A stretch of DNA of 64,000 bases from Oncomelania hupensis (Eukaryota > Mollusca > Gastropoda > Littorinimorpha > Pomatiopsidae): the NCBI GenBank assembly GCA_036898135.1, contig CM072522.1, positions 11,329,530 through 11,393,529 on the forward strand, given 5' to 3'. A program made the position numbers and the translations under genes. Shown here piece by piece: positions 36,024 through 50,319 of the stretch. The notes under the pieces are model-generated. The model saw only the letters and a list, made by a program, of their open reading frames with translations, was not told where the DNA came from and did not search any database. Position 1 is the first letter of the stretch; every line of letters begins with the position of its first letter.

Positions 36024-38868
36024 GTGAAGGTCCTTCACAAATGCTGCACCCACTCTGTGGAACTCCCTTCCCCTGATCTTGAAGCAAGCTCCATCCCTGC
36101 CAAGCTTCAGGAAATGACTAAAAACTTACCTGTTTCAAGATGGCTGAATCACCGTCTTAGTGCGAATAGAGCATGAACACTACGTACATGGGGTTTTTGG
36201 CGTCTTACAAGATCACATCATTATCATGATGATGATAGCGATGATTATAGTGATGATGATGATGATGATGACTGTGCAGGAACCAAAACACCAGGTGAAC
36301 AAGAAGTGGAGCCTTTGGTACTAGAAGAACTGAAGCAGCAGGAAGGTAAATAACATTACATTACATTACATGATTATTGCTTTAGGTCCAGCGGACTCTT
36401 CCGAGCCAAATCAGGACCGGACAACCCCCGATCCGCATAAAAGATCTGCTGAAACAACCCTAGTGGTAAAACTGAAAGCTCTCCACCAGCCAGTCACTTT
36501 ACAATAAAGACATCCCACGCAGGGGACGCTGAGGCTGTACTCTAATTTATCGAACCCCCGTTTACAAAAACAAAATAGAATACAAACATCATTATAAATT
36601 ATCAACAAAACACATACATATAAAATGCCTACATTGCTAAATAATAACATCATTCGAAGCCCTAGTGACCACCTTGCAGAAAGCGTCCAATATTCCACAG
36701 CTGATCCAACAGACCTCATATACAAACAAGGAGTCTTGTCCAGGAAGAGTTTTCAAGAAAAAAGGTAGGTGACTGGTCTAGCGAAGAAGAAGATAGTATA
36801 GCAGATTGATAGAACAGAGCAAATGAGAAAGACAGGACAGTGGGAATTTAAAGCACTAAATTTCCAGAAAGTGGGGATGCTATTTATACTGAAACCCCCG
36901 GCACCCCAACGGGGGTAGGAAGGTAAATGGCGATTATGTTGGAGGTTTAAAAGCGGTCGTGAATAGTGATGGTGATTTTGCTGGTAACCATGAAAGACAG
37001 TGACAATGTCAGAACGATAATGATGATTATCCAACTGATGATGACGGTGGTAATCATAATGACTATAATGATGATGCTGATGATGACGGTGATGATGATG
37101 TTGGTGTGGATGGTGGTGGTGATGATGATGGTGAGGACGATGATGACAATGATGATGATGGTGCTTATTGTACATGTACAGGCACCAAAACACCAGGTGA
37201 GCTACAAGTGGAACCTTTGGTTTTACAAGAACTGAAGCAGCAGGAAGGTAAATGGCGATTACAAATAAATATTTTATCTAACGATCGCAATGGTGGTGAT
37301 GATATCAGATAGACCCAAATGTCGGTCTGTTCGTCAGTCGGTCCGATGCCCGCCACATTTCAAGAACCACTTATTGGCTTTTTACCAAACTCCATATAGA
37401 AACATTGCCTATGTTTGCAGCCAGGTTCCCGTGCCATTATATTTGCTCAGCTGCAAAGGTCAAGGTCGCTGGAGACAGTTAGTTAGCTGGTAAACACGTT
37501 TTGCTTAATATGTCAAAAACAGGCTGAACCGATTTTATTGAATTTTGGCATGTAAATACTTTCAATTCGTGTCCAGTCATTTACTGGCAGCCCGGTTTTG
37601 GCCAGATTGTCGGTTGGTCGGACCGTCGCTCCGAAGTTAACTTTTTTGTTCAAAATACGTTGTTTGCCCTATTTTAAGAATGAGGAGCGATTGGTGGGGG
37701 GGGTGGGGGGGGGGTATTTTCACTATACAGTTATTTAAACCACTAATCTGCACTTTGTGTTCTTAACCTTTGCTCTTTCTCAGAGTTCAAGATAACTGAG
37801 GTCGATGATATTATAATAGCGTTTCGGGCTCTATATCAAAATTGGCTGAACCTAGTTATATATATATATATACTTTCATTTTGTTTCTTTAGGATAAAGC
37901 CGAGTTACAACATGGCCACGAAATGTAACGTCTTTCAAAATGCTGTTTTTCAGCTATGCGTGCGAGTTTCTGGAAATACGTTTGAATGGCTTGCCATCTT
38001 GTTTCCTGTTTTCTAACTATGTGTGCGAGTTTCTGCAAATACATGTGAATGGCTTGCCACCTTGGCTCCCTTATTATTCACAACCAGACTTTTAAAAATT
38101 ATGTATGTACACCCAGAATTTGGCAAACCTTGAAGATTCAGTTCTGCACGAAAAGCACAGCGCAATTTTGGAATTCCGTTTTTTCCAAACACTACTAAAT
38201 ACTGGATCCCCATTCGTTTTAGAATGAATGGGCAAGAATTCCAATCGATCTTAGTAGTATGTAAATTCCAAGAAACACTCCGAACAGCACTGCAATCTTA
38301 TTATTCCTGTTACATATAATATTGGACACGAAAGGCCACAATTATGTTAATACTGTACTTTTAGTTTTTTTCCCCGGTTGTGTTGATGTTAATAAAGCTT
38401 ACAAAACCGACACATCAATCTTGATGCTGCTGCTGCTGAGGAGGATGATGATGATGGTAATGATAATGAAGATGATGAGGAAGATGAAGATATTGATGTT
38501 GCTGGTGATGGTGATAATACTTAATGTACAGGAACCAAAACACCTACAGGAACCAAAACTCCTACAGGAACCAAAACACCTACAGGAACCAAAACACCTA
38601 CAGGAACCAAAACGCCTACAGGAACCAAAACGCCTACAGGAACCAAAACGCCTACAGGAACCAAAACGCCTACGGAAAGCAAAACGCCTACAGGAAGCAA
38701 AACGCCTGCAGGAACCAAAACACCAGGCGAACAAGCCATTGAAGCTTTGGCAGAAGCGCTGAAGTCAGAGAAAGGTACATGGCCTTTATGTTGGTTGTTT
38801 AGGAAGGTATTAGGATTTGTAGAGCTGCTGACTACCATTTAAAACAATGACAACGCCGAGAGTGTTGT

Positions 38869-38943
<75 letters not shown>

Positions 38944-41495
38944 CGGTTGTGTTGGTGGTGGTGGTGGTGATGATTGTACATGTCAGGACAGGGATCAGGA
39001 GTCCCGTATCCCTTTAGGGTCGTCTGTGCATCACAGTGGACGCTCGTCGTCCCTCAGCCCTTCATTTGCGACCTTATGGATGTGAACGATATCTTGTGTT
39101 GTTGTACATTGTGCTCCAGTCCATTCCTTTAGGTTGCCCGCCCATGTCTTCTTCTGCCCGCTTCTCTTTCCTTTTCCCTCCCTCCACAGTTTCTGGGAGA
39201 TTAATATTGGCTAGGGTTGGCGGTCCTTGTGACATGGTCATACGGATCTATCGCGTTCGTCTCAATCGTAACATTACCCCCCCCCCCCCCCCCCCCCCAC
39301 TACACACGAAGAAATTTACTTAATTTCTCTCAAAGAGCATTGAGACGCAAAGCACAAACAAAGTCCAGAATTCAAACTTATTTCAGTCTGTCTGGGTGCT
39401 GTCGGTATTCTGTATTCACACACTCTGTTGAGAAAGTCCGCCCCAACATTGTCTGATCCTTTAATATATTTCGATTCGCATGTTACAGTTCTGCAAGTAC
39501 ATAACCCATCTCATGATGCGACTGTTCACAAACTTGGCGAAGTTTAGGTAGGTTAGCGGCTTTTGATGATAAGTCTGTAACACGAACTGCACTCTTTGAA
39601 GGTACAGTTCGAATTTCCGGATTCCCCATATGATGACAAGGCACTCTTTCTCCATGGTTGAGTAATTCTTCAGACTGTGAAGCGGCTGACAAGTGTTAAA
39701 CAGCCCAAAGTCTCCACGATCCAAAGCAAGTCAGGCATATGCCTTACAGAAGAACAAGAAGTCTTGGACAGATGGACAGAGTACTGCTCTGACCTTAACA
39801 ACCATACACCAAATGGAGACCCATCAGTTCTAGCATGTCCCGAGAACAGAGAAGAAGAAGAAATCCTTTCAATTCTCCGGGAAGACGTTGAGGCAGCAGT
39901 GCAATCGCTGAAGAAAGGGAAGTCAGCGGGAGTGGACAACATACCCGCGGAACTGCTACAAGCAGGAGGAGAAGCGATGATTGATGCCCTCACCATTATC
40001 TGTTACAAGATCTGGCAGAGTGGGGAGTGGCCTACATCATGGACCCAGTCGCTTGTCATCACTCTTCCCAAAAAAGGTAACCTTCAGGAGTGTGAAAATT
40101 ACCGCACCATCAGCCTCATCAGCCATCCCAGCAAGGTCCTCCTGAAAATAATACTCAACAGGTTGAAACCCCAAGCTGAACAAATCATAGCTGAAGAACA
40201 AGCAGGATTCAGGGCAGGGCGAAGTACCATTGAACAGATTTTCAACCTCAGAATAATCTGTGAGAAAAACCTACAGCACCAACAACATCTATATCATGTG
40301 TTCATAGACTTCAAGAAGGCGTTTGATCGAGTCTGGCATGCAGCTCTATGAGCAACAATGAAAGTGTACAACATCAGCCCTAAAATTATTGAAGTCATCA
40401 AAAGCCTGTATGACAAGGCTACCAGTGCAGTCCTCCATAACAGCGTCATCGGGATCTGGTTCAGATCAACAATCGGTGTGCGTCAAGGATGCATACTCTC
40501 TCCAACACTCTTCAACATCTTCCTAGAGCGCATCATGTCAGATGCCCTTGCAGATCACGAAGGCACAGTCAGCATAGGGGGTAGAGCAATCTCCAATTTC
40601 GTTTTGTGGATGACATTGATGGATTGGCTGGAGAGGAACAAGAACTTGAACAGCTGGTACAGAGGCTTGACACCACCTCCAGAGCCTATGGAATGGAAAA
40701 TATGTGCAGAGAAGACCAAAATGATGACCAACAACACCAATGGCATCAACACGGACATCAAAGTCCAAGGCCAATCCCTCAACACAGTGCATAGTTTTAA
40801 TATTTAGGAGCCATTGTATCAGACAATGGGTCCCGACAGGAAGTCCTCTCCAGGATCGCACAAACAATTGCTGCCCTGACAAGGTTGAAGCCCATTTGGA
40901 AAGACAGGACCATCAGTCTACATTCCAAAGTAAGACTGCTGCGCTCCCTTGTCATCTCCATCTTCCTATATGCTTGCGAAGCATGGACCCTCACAGCAGA
41001 TCTCCAACGAAAAATACAAAGCATGGAGATGAGGTGCTACAGAAGACTTCTGGGCATTTCCTATACCCAACACATCACCAACGACGAAGTCCGACAGACC
41101 ATCACACAAGCCATTGGACAACACGATGACCTGCTCACAGTGGTGAAGAAACGGAAACTCCGATGGTATGACCACGTCACCAGCGCATCAGGCCTTGCAA
41201 AGACCATTCTGCAAGGCACAGTGCAAGGAGGTAGAAGAAGAGGGAGACCGAAAAAGAGATGGGAGGACAACATTCGAGAATGGACTGGTTTGACACTGAG
41301 CGAAGCCATCAGGGCTGCTGAGGACAGAGAAAGATGGAGTATGCTGGTTAAACGATCATCTGTGGTGCGCCTCCGGGTTACGGGACAGGATAGGATAGGA
41401 TAGGAGTAATTCTTCTCAGCTCTTGACAGCTTCTTGCTGGCGTAACTGGCCGGAAATAGTTTCCCTTCGTGTTCTTGCATCAGTATAATATAATA

Positions 41496-41568
<73 letters not shown>

Positions 41569-44500
41569 GAAGAAGAAGAAGAAGAAGAAGAATAAGAATA
41601 ATAATAAGAATAAGAATAATAATAATAATAATAATAACTGTTTATTTATATACCACAACATTACATATAATAAAACACGCACTCGCTGTGGTATGGCGCC
41701 GATGTCCTCTGTTAATGTTTATAAGACGAATTCTTTGGAATTGTCGGGCAGTCGTAGCACCGGATCCTTCGAAAGGAGGTCGAGCACAGTCTGGTATGCC
41801 TTCTCTTGAGCCGTTTCACACCTTTCCGCACCTGTCCGATATTGGAGCTGTGATGGCGGAGCAATTCGGTATGAACTCCCTATGATTCCTAGCCAATCCC
41901 AGGAAAGACCGCACTTGCTTCTTGGTTTGGGGACGTTGAGCGTTCAAAATCTAGGTGACTTTTTCCAGCAGAATTCCCGTTAGTCCTTCTTTCAGCGAAT
42001 GACCGATAAAGTCGACGTTGTCAGTTCCCAGAATGTATTTACTGGGTCTCACCAGATGTTCCTTCCAGGTCTGGGTGTGGACTAGCAGGTCGTCCCAGCA
42101 ACATACGACATTTGTCCATCCCTTTGAGCATCTTCCTCATTCCTCTCTTCAGGGTAGCACCGCTTTTGACCATGCCAAAGGGCATCCTCAGACACTCGTT
42201 CATCCCATCAGAAGTTATAAAAGCAGTCTTTGGTATGTCCTGTTGACGCACGGGGACTTAAGCCAATAACCTTTCCCGAGATCAATCTTTCAGAAGAATT
42301 TGGTCCCGGATAATTGACGGAACAGGTCTGCTACAGTTAGGCATCGGCTCAGGGTCGAAGACGGTGATCTTGTTAACCTTCCTGTAGTCGATGTATACTC
42401 TTTTACTCCCGCCCCTTTTCTTCACCACCACGACAGAGGATGCATAGGAGGAACTGGACTCCCTGATTATGTCCAACTTCAGCATCTCATCGATGTCTTT
42501 CTTCAAGGATTCGCGGGCCTTGAAAGGGATCGGGAAGGGTTTGGATCGAACGGGAATATCTGGTAAGATGGACTTCATGTTCGACCAAAGTCGTAGAGCC
42601 TGGGACATCCCTGAAATTATGGGGAAACTCGCCCATAAGGTCATTGAGCTCCATCTTTTGACCCTCAGTCAGGCTTGGTCCTAACCACGTAGTTCCGGTG
42701 TATTGTTCGCTCATGTAGTCCCAGTATGTTGGTCCCTCCCGAAGCAACTCGTAGGCGGCTACCCTCGATGACTGCCTCTTGTAACGTTGACTCGCTTGTT
42801 GTCGCAGTTGAACAATTGGCTATGGCGTAGATCGCGGCTTGACCCCCAAAATGTTACGCAGTTATTTATCAATAGCCGATTCAGCTAGATCGCTTTCCGA
42901 AAATCAATACAAAGACCATTCCTACAAGCAGACAGTGCATTACTTATATAGCCTCTTTGCAATCGAGAAAAAATTCGAACATTCCAGCATGACGCAATAA
43001 TACCCAATCAAACCGAAACTCGTCAACGGAACTATGCACTTTCTTACGTAACATCCTATCCTATCCTATCCTATCCTGTCCCGTAACCCGGAGGTCGTAG
43101 GGGCACCACAGATGATCGTTTAACCAGCATACTCTCATCTTTCTCTGTCCTCAGCAGCCCTGATGGCTTCGCTCAGTGTCAAACCAGTCCATTCTCGAAT
43201 GTTGTCCTCCCACCTCTTTTTCGGTCTCCCTCTTCTTCTACCTCCTTGCACTGTGCCTTGCAGAATGGTCTTTGTAAGGCCTGATGATCTGGTGACGTGG
43301 CCATACCATCTGAGTTTCCGTTTCTTCACCACGTCATATACGTATTACGTAACATACGTAGCTCACGTAACATAATGTTTACGACTTTAGATGATTCGAC
43401 CAGCTTTTACCCCTTAATATTTGGAAGCTTCGATCAATAATAAACATTTCATTCCAGAACATTCTCAGCAATATCGTGCGACGAAAATTATAAACATTAT
43501 ACAAAACTTCTTCTACTAGCAACAGCTCTAAATCAAATCAAAGGAAAATGCATACTACCATTGATAAAATGATCGGATCTATCGCGTGCGTCTTAATCGT
43601 AACACGCTGTAGCTTTGGGATCGTGACTGTTGTCAAGGGGTGGGTGGGTGCTAAGGAGGCTAGTGTGTTGGGTGATGATCACGCGCACTTCTTCCTTTGC
43701 GCTGTGCTGTGTGTAGCGGATGTCGAACGTCTGGCGAAAGCCTGGCATGTCAGTGACCCGCATTGCGTTGCTGACAGTGGCCGAGCTAGGCTTGCGTCGC
43801 TTCTCCCCCAATCTCTCTGCCGGTGGTCTTAAAAGCCTACATATTACGGCTGGTGTCGTGACGTATTGGGGCCGTGAAGTCTCCCCTTCTTTTTCAGTTC
43901 GGGCCGGGGCATGCGATGACATAATACTTCAAGAAAACCTGCAGTCTGTTTGTCACCAGCGGCAGAGATGGTGGAGAGGCCACGTAAGTCTCGGCCACTC
44001 TCTGCTACGCAGTGTGGTCAATGGCTTGAATTTTCTTTTCATGTTCATCCGAACGTCAGCTGAACAAGAAGCGGTGGCCCTGCAGGCAGAACAACTGGAG
44101 AGCCAGGAAGGTAAATTGCGGTTCAAATAGTTACTGTGTTTTCCACACTTCTCTGGAAATACTTTGATATGGTCGGGTTTCAGAACGAGCATAGTGTAAG
44201 TCTGTGGGTCGATCGTTCCCTTGAACGCCACATCTCAAGACCCACTGAACAGATTTAACACAACTTCATCGGAACATCAACTGGGTTAATGGCCAGCCTC
44301 TCATGCCATCGCTATGGCCAATTCTTTGCTAAACATGAACCGATTTGTATGATTGTCGGTATATAGATACTTCAAATCATGGCCAATCATTATGACAATA
44401 AATAATGTGACAATTCGGTTTGTTTGCGTAGGCATATATTACATATTACATTATTTCAACAGGTCTTTTTTTTTTGCTGATTGCATTGATACCAAACCCA

Positions 44501-47500
44501 ATTCTAAATCGTTATTAGGAGCAGAAATATTGCAAAACTAAAATTGGTTGCAAATTTGACTAAAGTTTCCATTTAAATTTGGGCAGATAGCCAACTTGGC
44601 AGGATGCTAAAAGCAGGATGTTATTCCGGACAGCTGAAATACATCAGGCACTATATTTGACAGCAATGCGTGCGCATGCAGCAATGTGAGTCTATGTACT
44701 CACTCCCCACCTTACTCTCACTCCCCTCTACCCCTACCCCCTTCACCCTCCCCCCCCCCCCAAAAAAAAAAAAGCTAGGTTTTCACAAATATGTGCAAGA
44801 TGAGTCGTAAATAGTCCAACAATTTTAGTACAAAAAACATTTTGTCCATGCGTTGGTCCGTCCGTCCGTATCCGTGTCCGTCCGCAGGCCTTCTTGTCTG
44901 TGCAAAACTTGCAAGTGGCTTAATTTCTCAGAACCTATTTCACGTATCACAACCAAACGTTTTAGAAAGGTGTATATCTATGATACCTCAAAATTGATAA
45001 GGGAATGAATGATATCACTTCAAGGTCACATGGGTCAACAAGTGTTAGTCAAAACATGACAATTTTCATAACATTTAAAATTTCCTTAAGTTATTAATAT
45101 CGCACTAATGATTTTTTGTGTGCATGATAGATATCAATGAGACACAAATACCATGCAAATTTGGTCAACCCTGGTCCAAGGACAGGGTCACTACAGCTGT
45201 CCAAGGTCGGTTTATATGGGTACTTTGAAGTGACCTTGACCCTAAACTAGGAAAGATATTTAAAAAATCCAAACTTGTTGTATTTAGAGATAATAGTTTG
45301 ATCTTTCATATATATTCCTTTTTTGCGTTGGTCTTGAAGGTCAAGGTCGTTTTAAATCTTACAAAGACATAACAAATTTGTCATCGTACGATAAAATTGC
45401 TTTATATTTTACCAACAGTTTGCATTAGCATTGGGTTATATGATCATACGTGAGCATCAGAGGTCAACCCAAGGTCAAGGTCACTGATGGACAAGGTCAT
45501 CCCAAATACACTGTTTTGGGGACATAATACAACTTTTGCTGTAGAGTGTAGTTTATTTGATCGGACATGAGTGTCCATTTGGAGCCGGAAGTCAAGGTCA
45601 AGACCAAAGTCAGTATTCGCATTTTAATGCTACAGTTTCGTTTCGTTGTTTTTTTTTCTAGGCACTCATTTTCATGTAGAATGTTACGAGTTCCATAAAG
45701 AGGGTGTGTGTCATATGGGCTTGACTGTTCTAGTTTTAATATGGGGAGTAAAATAAAACACACAATGAGTGTTTGTCTAACATTATTTCTGAGCATTATC
45801 CATTATTTTCGCCTATTTAAATTTTTCAAAAAATCCCTATACAGAATTTAGTTAATAATAGTAATAATAATGACATCCGAAAAGGCATGCGCACAGCAAA
45901 GGAGAACTGGATAGAAGATCAGTTCCAGGAAATAGAGAACAGTCTGAACAAGTACAACAGCAAGAAGGCCTACCAGACTGTGAAGCGGTTGACAAGTGTT
46001 AAACAGCCCAAGGTCTCCACGATCCAAAGCAAGTCTGGCATATGCCTTACAGAAGAACAAGAAGTCTTGGATAGATGGACAGAGCACTACTCTGACCTTT
46101 ACAACCACTCACCAAACGGAATCACATCAGTTCTAGCATGTCCCGAGAACAGAAAAAAAGAAATCCTTCCAATTCTCCGAGAAAAGGTTGAGGTAGCAGT
46201 GCAATCGCTGAAGAATGGGAAGTCAGCGGGAGTGGACAACATACCCGCAGAATTGCTTCAAGCAGGAGAAGCGATGATTGATGCCCTCACCATTATCTGT
46301 AACAAGGTCTGGCAGAGTGGGGAGTCGCCTACACCATGGACCCAGTCGCTTGTCATCACTCTTCCCAAAAAGGGTAACTTTCAGGAGTGTAAAAATTACC
46401 ACTCCATCAGCCTCATCAGCCATCCCAGCAAAGTCCTTCTGAAAACAAAACTCAACAGGTTGAAACCCCAAGCTCAACAAATCATAGCTGAAGAACAAGC
46501 AGGATTCAGGGCAGGGCGAAGTACCACTGAACAGATTTTCAACCTCAGAATAATCTGCGAGAAATACCTAACAGCACTAATGACATCTATGCATGTGTTT
46601 GTAGACTTCAAGAAAGCGTTTGACCGAGTCGGGCATGCAGCTTTGTGGGCAACATCAGCTCTAACGTTATTGAAGTCATCAAAAGCCTGAACTGTATGAC
46701 AAGGGTACCAGTGCAGTCCTCCACAACAGTGCCATCTGGAACTGGTTCAGAACAACAATCGGCGTGCGTCATGGATGCCTACTCTCTCCAACACTTTTCA
46801 ACATTTTCCTGGAGCGCATCATGTCGGATGACCTTGCAGATCTCGAAGGCACAGTCAGCATTGGGGGTGAGCAATCTGCAACCTCCGTTTTGCGGATGAC
46901 ATTGATGGATTGGCTGGAGAAGAACAAGAACTTGAACAGCTGGTACAGATGCTTGAAACTACCTCCAGAGCCTTTGGAATGGACATAGATGCAGAGTAGA
47001 CCAAAATGATGACCAACAACACCAATGGCATCAACACGGACATCAAAGCCCAAGGCCAATCCATCAACACTGTGCATAGCTTCAAATATTTAGGAGCCAT
47101 TGTGTCAGTCAATGGGTCCCGACAGGAAGTTCTCTCCAGGATTGCGCAAACAACTGCTGCCCTGACAAGGTTGAAACCCATTTGGAAAGACAGGACCATC
47201 AGTCTACTCCAAGGTAAGGCTGCTGCGCTCCCATGTCATCTCCTTCTTCCTATAGGCTTGCGAAACATGGACCTTCACAGCGGATCTACAACGAAGAATA
47301 CAAAGCGTGGAGATGAGGTGCTACATAAGACTTCTGGGCATTTCCTATACCCAGCACATCACCAACGACGAAGTCCGACAGACCATCATTTCAGCCATTG
47401 GACAGCACGATGACATGCTCACAGTGGTGAAGAAACAGAAACTCCGAAGGTATGGCCACGTGACCAGAGCATCAGTCCTTGCAACTACCATCCTGCAAGG

Positions 47501-49921
47501 CACGGTGCAAGGAGGCATAAGAAGATGGAGACAGAAAAAGAGGTGGGAGGACAACATTTGAGAATGGACTAGCTTGACTCTGAGTGAAGCCATGAGAGTT
47601 TCTGGGGACAGAGAAAGATGGTGTCCGCTGGTTAAACGATCATCTGTGGTGCCCCAACGACTTTCGAGTTAAGGGAAAGGATAGGAATAGAATAGTAATA
47701 ATTATGATGATAGTAACGATTATGAATAGTGATAGTAATAATAATGATGATGATGACGACGGTGGCGATGACGACGGTGATGACGATATTTTTGCTGCTG
47801 AAAACGATTAGCCTGTAGTTAGATAACCGTTTACTTTGGTGCGGTAGCCTATTGACCTTAATTTTTTTTTCTCCTCTTCTGTCTAATGCTTCTTGTACAG
47901 AACGAACCAAAACACCAGACGAACAAGAATTGGAGCCTTTGGTACTAGAAGAACTGGTGCAGCAGGAAGGTAAATGGCGATTCAGTGTATTTTGGTTCAA
48001 TGTCACCAGCAGAGTATCACCAGAACTATCACCCCTGCGTTTCTTGATTTTGATACCCGGAGAGCTCATCAACCTCCGTATCTCGAATTGCAGGCACATA
48101 GTGAACACACCACAGCCACCCGTAGCTGAACATAGTTAACATACCACAGGCGCCCATAGCTGAATGTGAGAGAAGCCGAATCCTACAGCGTCGCTCTCTT
48201 GAAACTAGCACAACAGTTCAAAAGGAAAGAGCGACGCATAACTTTACTTCTCTCTCAACCAGATGGTAGGGCTTGACGAGAAAACTGCGTATTGTACTTT
48301 CTACTACTAAAGCAAGGCAAGGTCCACTGCGGCACGTGCTTGAGTTGTCTGTGCATGCACTGTCCGGCATTTTGAGAACCTTAGGCAAGGCTACCCACTA
48401 AGACAAAGTGTAAAGAGTCGCGTTAACAGACATTCCGTGCTTTTACCTTAGCTGCCATTGAAATACAACGGCCATAACTCTTCCTCACTGACATTGACAG
48501 AACAGTAGTTCAAAATGTGGCAGTGCCAGCTACACAAAACACCCACAAGCACTAGGTCCCTTTCCACCTGCTCCCGGTCCCCCAGGATTGTGCTCAGTTG
48601 TCTGGGGAGTCAGAGAAAGAGCCTAAGGCAGCAAGCAAATGGGCACCTCGAGCGTAACTTACTCTCTCAATCCCCGCGGCCATTTGCTGCCGTCGGGCGC
48701 ATAGTACATGTACACTGTACATGGGCTGGCTATGTTTTATACACTTCCTACCAAAGCTTTGAGGTCGGATTTGGTTGCTCAATGGTGTATAATTATGTCA
48801 TGAAGGACTTAGTTTTGACCACCTCTTTGTTTGTGAAGAAATTCCGTCATTTTCCACTGTCATCCTGAAGGTGGCCGGAGAGTGAAGGTATATGCCTCAG
48901 TCTGGCACTTCGCATTATGTCAAAGTTTGCAGAAAGCGGAAAAGCAGCTGGAGGTTGTCTATTTGGATGCTTATTTTACAGAAACCAAACCACCCGCTGA
49001 GCCGGAAGCCAAGGCTGTGGCAGAAGAACTCCACAAACTAGAAGGTAAATGGCGATTATGACAGATAATTTGATTCCATTTTCTTTCAAAGCTCAAAGAA
49101 CGCCATCCCCGTTTGATACCAAGATATGTATTCATTCATGCAACAACAAAAATCTAACAAACAATATCTGGCGTGCGACACAGCGGGGGTTAGCATCTCC
49201 GTGTTGACGGCAAATTTTTCTCCCAGGACGCGACTTTCTGTAATGGCTTTTAAAACGGTGGTTCACTGTCCCCTTGTCGCCGCAACGGCAGGTTAAAAGA
49301 ACCTGGTCATTATATTCAAAAGGCAGGTGACAGGCTAAAATTAAACCATGCTGATGTTCAAACTTGGAACATCAACAGCTTTCCAAAAAAAAGGCTATGG
49401 TTGACAGGATGCCAAAAGGAACGTGGATATATCTCTAGTTTCGGCAGAATGGCAGAAGGGCTGTCCAGGACGTTTGACACGTGATGCTGCAAGTAGACGT
49501 CTTGTGCGTCTTGAGTGAGATCGTGGTTTGGGTAAAAGGCTTTGAGCTGCTAACAGAGCTATATAAGAACGATCGGTCTGATGTGTTTATTATGATGGGT
49601 GCTGTATGATGTGTGATGTATGATGTGTGATGTATGATGTGTGATGTATAATGTGTGCTGTATGATGTGTGATGCTTGTTATACAGATTCTACATGCTGC
49701 CACGCTTACAGTCACGATACCAAGAAGAAGCACCACGGTAAATGACAAGTATTATTATAATTATCTGTGACTGATGATGAAGATGACGACGACGAAGAAG
49801 AAGAAAAGAAGAAGAAAGGAAGGAAGGAAGGAAGGAAGGAAGGAAGAAGAAGAAGAAGAAGAAGAAGAAGAAGAAGAAGAAGAAGAAGAAGAAGAAGAAG
49901 AAGAAAGGGATGATGGTGATG

Positions 49922-50002
<81 letters not shown>

Positions 50003-50237
50003 AGTATTACTATTGTACAGGAATGGAACAAATCCCTCAAAGAGAAATCGAGGCTTTGTCAGCACAACTCCAGAGGTTGCACGGTAAGAGTTCAGTTTTA
50101 GCGATTGTGATGATGGTGTTTGCTGCTGCCGCTACTGCTGCTATTATCGATGACGATGAGGAAGATGACAACCACGATGATGATGACGACGACGAGGATA
50201 ATAATGGTGACGACAACGACCATAACGACGACGATGT

Positions 50238-50319
<82 letters not shown>

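Larger units (their letters stand above)
39243..43604 (-). mobile_element. Gypsy-like LTR element 2, deleted and split by a LINE
   Basis: On the minus strand the order is: 5' LTR (43604-42852), a short leader, RT (42750-42039, with the KKRGGSKRVYIDYRKVN block), a start of RNase H (41480-41416), a LINE insertion, the rest of RNase H (39659-39461), a poly-G tract (39276-39298), and 31 bases of 3' LTR (39273-39243). Gag, protease and integrase are missing, and the frame is broken in several places. It lies in intron 12 of the CRAL-TRIO gene. Confidence 0.75.

Noticed and set aside
38521..38838. Minus-strand frame of repeated GVLVPV units
   Set aside because: It is the antisense shadow of the KTP minisatellite in exon 12.
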